Source: Trichobilharzia szidati
Taxonomy: Eukaryota > Platyhelminthes > Trematoda > Strigeidida > Schistosomatidae
Direction of reading: 5' to 3'
Length of the DNA: 64,000 nt
Assembly: GCA_944472155.2 (NCBI GenBank)
Contig: OX235272.1
Coordinates: forward strand, 9,718,354 to 9,782,353
Shown: piece after piece, positions 56,223 to 64,000 of the stretch
How the letters are laid out: each line of letters opens with the position of its first letter
Numbering within the stretch: position 1 is the stretch's first letter
Translations under genes and position numbers: made by a program
The notes under the pieces: generated by a model
Told to the model about the DNA's origin: nothing
Databases searched by the model: none
What the model saw: only the letters and a program-made list of their open reading frames with translations

Positions 56223-56655
56223 ATACTATTTGCCAGGATATTTTTCACGACTCATCTGGCCTCCTTCTACACCCCTGCCTCTCCATAAAATCTGATAACT
56301 TTTAAAAAGACACCAGAATTAATCTAATTAACTTTAACTTTCTTTTATATGATTGATATTTTTCTAAATTATTACGAATATTTGGGAATAATAATGATTA
56401 TAATAGTAGATAGAATCTTTGTGTTTGTTGTTTGATTAATCGCCACAAATTGTCTATTATTGTTTATTTACTGAAATACAAACCTGTTACGTCATAAACA
56501 TCACTTAAAGTAAGATCCAGAAGTCAATGGAGCAACGTCGGAAGCTGCCTTCCCATGGTGTTACAAGTGACTAAAGCAGATTCATACGCCATTCGATCTT
56601 TTCGGACTCCAGAGCCCATGACACAATAAGTGATTTGGAATCAGGGTCCTCCAGC
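56223..56655. other. 3' UTR or flank of the RGS22-like gene
   Basis: No coding signal, no canonical AATAAA seen. The transcript end could not be placed. Confidence 0.4.
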
Positions 56656-56659
56656 TCCA

Positions 56660-57885
56660 TTATTATTTATTATTGTTTCCTTTAATTCCTAGAGGAATAT
56701 AGGACTTTAGCCAAACGTCTCCATTGCGTTCAGCTCTCCGCCAACGTTTGCACCTGGCTCCACGTCTGCCCACACACCTTCATCTCCTCTTCACATCACC
56801 TCCTCCATGTCACCCCACCCTCACACTGACAACCAACTCGCCGCTTCCCATTCACGTTCCACTCCAGTGATAGCCCGCATTGTGTGTGATGTCACTTTAT
56901 GGTTTGTTTTCTCAGAATATAACCAGCCAATCCACCTCCATTTCTCCCTGCATATTCCTTGTACAATTGGTTCCTTCTGGGTTAATAATAATTATTATTA
57001 TTATTTATATTTTCATATAAACATAAATTTGGTTCGTTCATTGCCAGAGATCCCTGTTGCTCATCTTTTCTGGCTGGCCATTTCATCTTGACTACTAAGT
57101 GAAGACAGCTGTTAATGAAGTTCTGTAGTTTATCCGAAGTATTCCCTTCGTGGCACGGCGCTGGCCAAGTCTCTGATCCGTTTAGTAGGTAGCACTAATT
57201 TCACATTGGAGTTGAAAATATAGATCTTATTTTTCATGTTGAGGAGTGCTGTTGATCTCCTCCACACAGACTTGAGTGTAACGAAAGTTCGTCTTGATTT
57301 TCCATCCCTCGATTTGATATCCTCATCAGTTCCGTCTGCCTGTAGTTTTTTTTATTATAGCTTCACTCCACACCGTATTTTTGGCACAGGTATGGAATTT
57401 TCAGCATGTGATACCGGTAGCCCAAATTTAGCAGGCCGCCCATTGATGTCACTTGTGTGTCGACAGGGCATCGAACCCCGAACCATGTCCTTGGTCGCCG
57501 AGAGTTCTAACCGCTATGCCACCAACGCACAAACGATGCTTCCCAGATAGGTCGGTAGGTAAAAGAGGTTACTTCTTTCATATTTCTCCCATTTATGCTG
57601 GCTGATTTTTGTCTGTTGTTGTTGCTGTTGGTGTTGGCCAGGAATCTTCATCACCTCTGTTTTCTCTATGTCCATCTGAAGTGAAGTCGCATCTTTGATG
57701 CTTCTTCCTCTGTCAACTTGTTGCTTGTCACTTGCACATCCTCCAGTTTGTTGGAAATCAGACATATGTCATCGATGAAGTCGAGATCCTCCAAGTATTT
57801 TGTGTGGGTCCATTTTACACTTGTCTTCTCGATGCCCGCCGCTGCCCACTGTCTGTCGCATTATCCAGTCTACTGCAATTAGGGG
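56660..57885 (-). pseudogene. LINE-A2, 5'-truncated, interrupted by SINE-B
   Basis: 3' end at 56665 next to ATTATTTATTATTGTTTCC. The - strand carries the C-terminus (56790-56960), a (TTA)n/AT insert at 56980-57030, the thumb region to 57340, then SINE-B to 57533, then the GLQMDIEKTEVMKIPGQHQQ block (57600-57700) and LIAVDWIMRQTVGSGGHRED up to 57885. The flanks of the SINE rejoin the LINE consensus (CTGTAGTT..ACGATGCTTCCC). Confidence 0.74.
57345..57533 (-). mobile_element. SINE-B nested in LINE-A2
   Basis: On the - strand: GTTGGTGGCATAGCGGTTAG (box A), GGTTCGATGCCCTGTCGAC (box B), CTGCTAAATTTGGGCTACC, ATACGGTGTGGAGTGAAGCT and an A-rich end. It splits the LINE thumb region. Confidence 0.75.
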
Positions 57886-57889
57886 AATC

Positions 57890-58555
57890 ATTTTAGATAG
57901 TAGGCAGCCAGCTTGTCTTACTCTCATCATTAGGTAGACCAAAATTTCCACCAGTACAGTCGTAAACTGCAGACGATTGCATCTGCCCTTTCACTTCCCT
58001 AAGGAACATCCCCACCTCCTGAAGACAGTGAACAGAACTTACTTGGTAGAGAGCAGTCGCAGTGGAAGACTGAAGTGTACCCAAGCGCAGATAAGTCAGA
58101 TAGTCAATGGGGACAGTCTCGAACTGACGGCGGAAAGCCCAAAAATTTCAGGACACTTACTATTTGAATTTGTAATCTATTTTTTTTACTGTTGTACAAA
58201 ACATCCACAAAGTAAGAATATTAAAGAAGAGCCCTTCATCTAAGGGTTAGTCTTTTCAGCGATATCATTCTCAAGCTGTACAGTAGCGTATATATTTAGT
58301 ACATTTTTCTAGCAATAAAAGGAATATTTCCAAAGATGTGTCATTAGAATTGTAAGTCCAGATGACAATTACTCAATACGGAAAAAGTGAGTCGGGTAGA
58401 AAATAAAATAAAATTAAGTAAGTAAACCGATTCTGTGATACAATTGAGTAGACTGAGTAAAAGTCAGCTAAAACTGAACGAGAGTCAAGTTAACCACAGT
58501 AGTGATAAGGAGTAGAAATGAAATACGGTTAAAAACAAAAGAATTACATATCCTA
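57890..58555. other. Unassigned, with a PLE-tail motif
   Basis: At 58255-58295 the - strand reads AGCTTGAGAATGATATCGCT then GAAAAGAC, the U3-A8 hammerhead-like motif. Helices I and III are not evident. The rest has no match. Confidence 0.35.
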
Positions 58556-58557
58556 TG

Positions 58558-59490
58558 CTGTCTGTCTGTTTTCAACATAGAACTTTGCACATATGTGCGG
58601 CAGTTCAAGTCGCCACACTCCCTCCTTGTAGCACACAAAGAAAGAGAAGAAAGTAGAACAAATGCATATTAGAGACAGTAAACAGAGGTGTGAGACAAAG
58701 GAATAGTAATAACGAAGAACAAAACAGTTCCATTGGAAATCATAAGTCACAAGGAGTGGATGCATCTGCGCTAGCCATTGACAACGATTTTGAGCCATGT
58801 CACCAATCGTTTCCAGCCATTGGTTTTTACTGTCCCGAGAATCCCAAACAGGAAGTCTACACCTTCCTACGTCGCCTAGACTAACTGTTGTGCATTTCAT
58901 TGACTAATGCCATCTTTTGGTTTGACCGCCACTAGCTTTTTTCCAGCCTGACCCTATATCAGCTAACATTCCCCGTCGAGGAAGGCGATGACTAGACATA
59001 CATAACACATGTCCTAACCATCTCAGTCGATGTAATTTCACAGCCTTGTCGATTGATTTCCCCTCCCTCCTTACCTAGCACTCGACCGATACTTAGCCTC
59101 AATATTGCTCACCTTATTATGCCACTTCACATGGGAGATAGAACGCAGACACCTATGATCAAAGACAGTTAATCTTTTCATATCTTCCGCTCTCAATGGC
59201 CAGGTCTGACAGCCATAAAGGAGGATAGAGCGGACTGCTGAGCAGTACACACGCCATTTGGTCGATAGTCGGATATCACGTCTACTAAGTCAGAGACGGC
59301 GTAAACTGGCATATGCGAAACTAGCCCTCTGTATTCGTGCTGAGATTTCGTCAGAGATCAACCCGTTGGGGCTGATGGTACTTCCCAAGCAAAGGAAGCG
59401 GTCAACGTGCTCTACCACTTCACTACCATATCCTACGCTAAAACGAATGAGGCCCATTTTATGCTCAGTAAGAGAATTTCAGTATTTCAG
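58558..59490 (-). pseudogene. LINE-B 3' half
   Basis: GGTTTTCAACATAGAACTTTGC marks the 3' end side (58568). The - strand has RCRLPVWDSRDSKNQWLETI and GDMAQNRCQWLAQMH (58700-58860), then LHRLRWLGHVLC-like text near 59000 and thumb remnants to 59490. Same layout as 50645-51965. Confidence 0.68.
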
Positions 59491-59494
59491 TATT

Positions 59495-60830
59495 TAACAT
59501 GAGTGTTACCATCTCTTCAGCCTTTTGAAGAAGTCTGATTCATGCTGCTTTAGCGTATTCTGCATTCAGTAATTGTTATCTAAAATCTAACAATTCTAAT
59601 GCCGTTTCTTTGAAAACATCTCTCGTGTTGCTGAGAAAAATGCGACTTTACAGCTTGAGAATGATGTCGCTGAAAGAGTGACTTGTGGCACACTTTTCAG
59701 TGTTTCAGGTTTCTCTTTTAGTTGGTACACCCACGAACTGGCTCGAACATCGTCTTTCCTCGTGCTGCTAACACTGTTAATATTCTCTAAGTAAGCATTT
59801 CAGCCATAGTGGCTAGATAACTTCTAAATCCTTTTCCCTGAATAATTAATCTTAACCTTTTATTCTATTCAAATACACTGCTCGTCTGAGCACACTGTCA
59901 ATTAACTGAATCTTTTTGATCTGCGTTTTGTTGTCAGTATATACACGTTAGGCTGCTGATTCACTGAGAAACAAGGTCAACTACGTTTATTATGGGCTGG
60001 TACAGGGTAGCTAACCACTAGCACCACCAGTACCCTACAAACTCTTCTCTGAATGTCTTTTCTTTTTAAATGACCTAGAGTGGATTTTTAAGACGCTTAA
60101 ACGTTGCTATGTGCGAATAATAACAATAATAATAACATCCTTCGGGACAAAATGTTTGCCCAATGTGTAGAATTGCCTATCTACTTTATTGCATAATATT
60201 TCATCTTCATATGGGATGTCTAAGCAAAACGTTAACCGATAGGAAATCGCGTGACGCAGTGCTGTTCTGTCCAGAGTCCAAATTAATCCTTCATTATATT
60301 TTCCCTCGTTTCCTTAAGGAAATGCACATCAATACGTTGGAAATGTGCATAAGCATATTCTACGACTCAAGGATATAATTCAGTCATTAGTAATCGTGGT
60401 TCGAACCGCTGAGTAACAACATCCTTAAAGGCAGTACTGGATCATATGAGTTTGAATCTCTCGAGGGGATAACATTTTTTGAAGCTGTATGCGAGTGCCA
60501 TTAAAGTCAGTGCACTGGTTCAAGTCTCCCTTCCGGTTATCTTCCCTGCATTTTAATCCAGAATATGCCGAATCATCGGAATGTTTTAATAATTACAAAC
60601 TCTCCCTATTCGAAACATAATGTAACATAATAATTTTGCCAAAGACCATGGTGGATACGCTCAAACCGCTCACCGCAGAAGGTATGGAAAGAAAGAATAT
60701 CGCTCGCCGATTAGAAAAAGAGTAGCTTGACATGTTCCCAAAAGAGGGCGAGTTAATATTGCGTAGGAACTGGGATATAATCATATTCCCGTTGACGCCA
60801 ATCAAGATATTAAGCCACATCATCCCGAAA
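59495..60830. other. Mostly unassigned; PLE-tail motif at 59645-59725
   Basis: CAGCTTGAGAATGATGTCGC, TGAAAGAGTGACTTGTGG and CACACTTTTCAG form a hammerhead-like motif with U3-A8 and a possible helix III, but no helix I. (AATAAT)n occurs at 60117-60136. No gene. Confidence 0.35.
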
Positions 60831-60834
60831 AACA

Positions 60835-62048
60835 ATAAAAGATACTCTCAATGGACGAATTTGATAGGAAAAGGCACCATTCAGGAAGAAAGATTGTGAG
60901 CGGATAAAATTCCATAACTACGCATCATCACTTAATAAAGCCTGGAATGTCATTTAACTCCTCACCACAAATTCATCGACTTTGAAGGGGCCTTTGACAG
61001 CGTTGACAGTGAAGTAACCTGTAATGGCTTCCGTGCTACGGAGTGCGGCAATGCAAACTTTATAAATCTCATTCGGCAGCTAAGTGATGAAGCAACATGC
61101 TAGGTGATTTACAGTTGAAGGCTCAGTAATGCCTACAAAGTGAGGGCGGGCTGACTACTATCACCAGAAGTATTCCTGAATGTGATGGGCAGAAATGTCC
61201 AGCAGACTGTGAAGAGGGAGAAGAAATTACACCAACGTCGACTTTAGAAGATCTCGACCTCACGCAAGCTTCAAGGTTTAAGAGCGACAGCCAACAAATT
61301 GTCAGCAGAGGCAGCAAACGCAGTACTTCAAGCCCAAACAGAGAAGACAAAGGTGATAAAAATACCCGACTGATAACCTATAAGAAACGCTGATCATCAT
61401 CGATGTAAGAAATCCAAAGGAAGTTCTCCCACTCATGCGGCCTTCACGGTATCATTTTGTCTACAGACAGCACGAATTAGGATGTCAAAGTCCGTATTGG
61501 GAAGGCATGACAGGCGCTTATTACTCTGAGATGAGTGTGAATACCTACAGCAATCGGTACAAAAGAAAATGATACGAATTCTGTTTAACGCCGATATCAG
61601 GTCACCAGGCGCTTCCATATGGTCCAGAGGCCGGACACGTGAGTCAACAGGAACATTTCCAACGGGCCACTGCGAACTTCCATCGACGGATGCCCTCCCT
61701 TGCTCGATAATGAGGACCAAACAGTTGGGCAGCAGGAAAAGATAAGAGGCAAGGAACTCCTGTAGGCAGGAAACGGGTCAACAAATATGCGGAAGGAAAT
61801 GGAGACGGATTAAACGTGCGAATTGAGGAGATATTCAAGTGATACCACACTCCAGGCTAGACTTCGAGTGGGACCGTAGGGCTAAGCGATAATTTTAGTT
61901 TGGGTTTGAGTTTGACATGTAGCAGGTCATTTGAAGAGGAAATGAAAACTCATTAGCAGTCGCGGAGTTAGTTTAAGGTGACAGCAGAGAATCGAGCGTG
62001 GTGAAGATTTCCTGCAGTAGCCCTGCGTCCCCCTCGGAACGCAAGTGA
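60835..62048 (+). pseudogene. LINE-A-like copy, highly degenerate
   Basis: CATCGACTTTGAAGGGGCCT (FIDFE.AF block), GTGAAGTAACCTGTAATGGC, the MNVMGRNVQQT-like region near 61175-61210, DLDLTQASRFKSDSQQIVSR (FADD block region), and the C-terminal end to GCCCTGCGTCCCCCTCGGAA (62020-62040). GC content is higher than neighbours. Confidence 0.62.
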
Positions 62049-62148
62049 TGAAATATAGTGTTAATATCTTTGTCTCCCTTGAAGCGACAGTTTCGCGTTA
62101 ACTTGTAGTGCACCTTCATTGTTTTCAGATTTTGTTCCAATCTGTACT

Positions 62149-62485
62149 TGTAACATGGACACTACGCCACAAATCTTTGTCTGACAACATTACGTTTGAA
62201 CGCTCCCTCGCTGTGCTGCCTACAAGCACACTCTTTTAGTCTGCTAGCCCGTGTCACTTCAAACAAGTTGTACAATATTCATGTTTATCAAATTTGACAT
62301 TTCATCTGTGGTAAAAGATATATAATTCTTATCAGGGCGCACTACCAAGTCACAAGCCTTTTTACTTCGAGTTCGTTAATCGGTACGTAAACGTTAGGTA
62401 GAGTACTGGTTAGGGTATTAAGGGGAGAAGTTTTTAGTTAGTGCGGTTAATTAAAGTCTACCTTAAGTACAAACAGTAACTTACA
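62149..62485 (+). mobile_element. Possible 5' LTR of the Gypsy-like element
   Basis: TGTAACATGG at 62149 and CTTACA at 62480-62485 give TG...CA ends over 337 bases, directly upstream of the gag leader. The second LTR is beyond the window, so the boundaries cannot be proved. ATCGGTGAGCCCTA after it may be a degraded primer-binding site. Confidence 0.35.
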
Positions 62486-62669
62486 ATCGGTGAGCCCTAC
62501 ACTGGCTTCACTCCATCATCTAGGCCCAAAAGTTTTACTTCAGTTATTTTATTTCACTTGGTGTATTGTTTTCCCTTTTACCTCGCCCAGTTTTACTACT
62601 GCTTTTGTAAAGGTATTTTTTTGTTTTATATTGTTTGTATATTTTACCTTTCCCACAACTTGTCTTGAA

Positions 62670-63270
62670 ATGGCTGACGATATTGTTCATGTTGAAATGG
62701 CGATTACACTTCAACTGCTTACTTCCTGGGTAAATCGCCCGGCAGAGTGGTTTACACACGTCGAAGCCCAATTCGCACTTCTACGCATTCAAGCCCAGGA
62801 GACAAAAGCCAACCTGGTCATATTTGGCTTCCCAGAGAACGTTATGGAAGACGTTTCAGATGTCCTGGATGATCCCGCTCCAAACTTGTACAGTCGTCTC
62901 GAAGCCGCCCTCATTAAGCGCGTCGCACTAACAGATCAGCAAGAGGTGCACGAACTGTTTCGTGATGTCTAATTTGGATACCCTACACCCTCTCAATTAC
63001 TTCGTTAAATGAAACAGCTAGCAGCTGATTTCCAAATTGCCGAAGCCTCTATGAAACAGTTATGGCTTCAGCATCTATCCCTAAATGTGCGAGGTATCCT
63101 TGCACCTTTCTACAAGTCATCTATAACAGAAATAGCAGAAGTAGCGGATAGAGCTGTGGGGGCTACAAGGACACCCACCTCTGTATCTGCAGCACTCTCC
63201 TCAAACATTTCCTGCCAGGAGGATCACACCCAAAATAATTCGCCTAGTTTTGATACTAGGCAAATGTACT
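62670..63270 (+). pseudogene. Gypsy-type retrotransposon gag
   Basis: Start chosen at ATG 62670 (MADDIVHVEMAITLQ). The capsid-like part reads NRPAEWFTHVEAQFALLRIQ and EALLKRVALTDQQEVHELF-like text, the W(F).R.E..F pattern of schistosome Gypsy gag, then a stop at 62970. A second open segment (63009-63270) continues the protein (MKQLAADFQ, LWLQHLSLNVRGILAPFYKS), so one frame break separates them. A stop ends it at 63269. Similar to the Boudicca/Saci kind by memory; exact family undecided. Confidence 0.7.
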
Positions 63271-64000
63271 AGGAAATTTGCTACTTGAGACAAGAGATCA
63301 GTGGACGAAACTCTTCGTGGGATGACACATTCCGTCCGCAGAGCAAATCCAATTCACGCCGGCAAAGACGATCGAAGTTAAAAGACGCACAAAAGAGAGT
63401 TTATTGGTAGCACAGACGTTATGGTGCCAACGCGCGCAGGTGCACCACACCCTTCACATTTACCCATAACAATTCGGGAAACTTGTAAGCCAGCACATGA
63501 TAGCGACGAACATCGCTGGCCAACCACTCTCCTGTCGCATTTTCTTCGTTACTGACTGTACTTCTTGGGCCCACTTCCTGGGGTCACTGGGGTAAAAGCA
63601 AGCGTGATCCTACCAAACAACGAAAAGCGACAGCTGCCAACGTCCTTGGGGCTACGTGTCGCGAATTGTCCGCCCATGCAACGTACGGCAGACGGTTGAT
63701 GAACCTGAGTACTAGCCCCCATCGATGCCTTCGCTGGGTATTCACTGTGGCAGAGGTGACTACAGCAATTATCGGTATGGATCTCTCGTAGCACTGTTAG
63801 TTACTGGTGGATGCTGGCAGGCACAAACTTATTGGTTCTACCACGAAACTATCAATCTCTGGTATTGTCACTCCTACCTAAGACCAGTTTACTCAACACT
63901 TGCAGTGACAAATCCATACCTGGACATATTACATTCATTTGCCGAGCTATTTAAACCTAATAATGGCCTCCCGTGCACTACTTCCAATATCACGCACCAC
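63271..64000 (+). pseudogene. Gypsy-type nucleocapsid and protease region, running off the window
   Basis: 63385-63450 encodes a VYW.HRRYGANARRCTTPFTF-like knuckle in which the expected first and last Cys are replaced. Further on, the protease region has VTGVKASVILPN (normally DTGA.VS..P) and TYGRRLMNL-like, FTVAEVTTAIIGMDL blocks. The active-site Asp is lost in this copy and stops are frequent. Pol should follow beyond base 64000. Confidence 0.6.

Noticed and set aside
59258..59497. Open + strand frame of 79 codons
   Set aside because: Shadow of the - strand LINE-B reverse transcriptase end.
1..64000. CRISPR array, bacterial operons, rRNA genes
   Set aside because: No regularly spaced repeats, no Shine-Dalgarno-led gene clusters and no rRNA text; all evidence is eukaryotic.

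Overview
The window looks like nuclear DNA of a flatworm, most probably a schistosome. It is AT-rich, has short exons with GT-AG introns up to about 9.7 kb, and is packed with decayed transposons of the schistosome repertoire: Penelope-like elements (PLEs) with GIY-YIG domains, several non-LTR families, tRNA-derived SINEs carrying hammerhead ribozyme (HHR) sequence of the S. mansoni Sm-alpha type, and a Gypsy-type LTR element. This rests on family recognition by eye; no search was run. Species cannot be fixed.

One host gene runs through it on the + strand. Fourteen exons between 4159 and 56222 join in frame (about 700 codons, ending at TGA 56220-56222) and encode the C-terminal part of a protein with three RGS-like segments, best matched to RGS22. 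Earlier exons must lie 5' of base 4159 or outside the window. One junction (15740/15928) is uncertain, and one exon-like stretch (22049-22259) does not fit the phase of its neighbours.

The rest is intron and 3' flank made of repeats. Names used here: LINE-A is a non-LTR element whose 3' end carries TAA/TTA-type tails and a conserved C-terminal region (WRR, KRR.GRP); LINE-A2 is a close subfamily; LINE-B is a second non-LTR family with a YADD reverse transcriptase. PLE means Penelope-like. SINE-A and SINE-B are tRNA-derived SINEs without an obvious ribozyme. HHR-SINE has a tRNA-like head followed by hammerhead-like sequence. Repeat C is an unclassified dispersed repeat.

The most striking pattern is a set of PLE or PLE-like insertions built as two inverted arms around a truncated body, each flanked by a 12-14 bp target-site duplication and sitting in an older element: 7526-8151, 12800-14241, 19605-20018, 29355-30476 and 47826-49540. 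Further inverted-arm copies lie at 12015-12760, 23703-25219 and 27120-27800. Several arms hold hammerhead-like folds. At least two of these have a U3-A8 pair in place of the conserved C3-G8 pair. HHR-SINEs repeatedly occur as divergent inverted pairs.

From 56223 to 64000 there is only flanking DNA: LINE-A2 with a SINE inside it, LINE-B, another LINE-A2, and the gag-protease part of a Gypsy-like element that runs off the right edge. No tRNA, rRNA or bacterial-type feature was seen.
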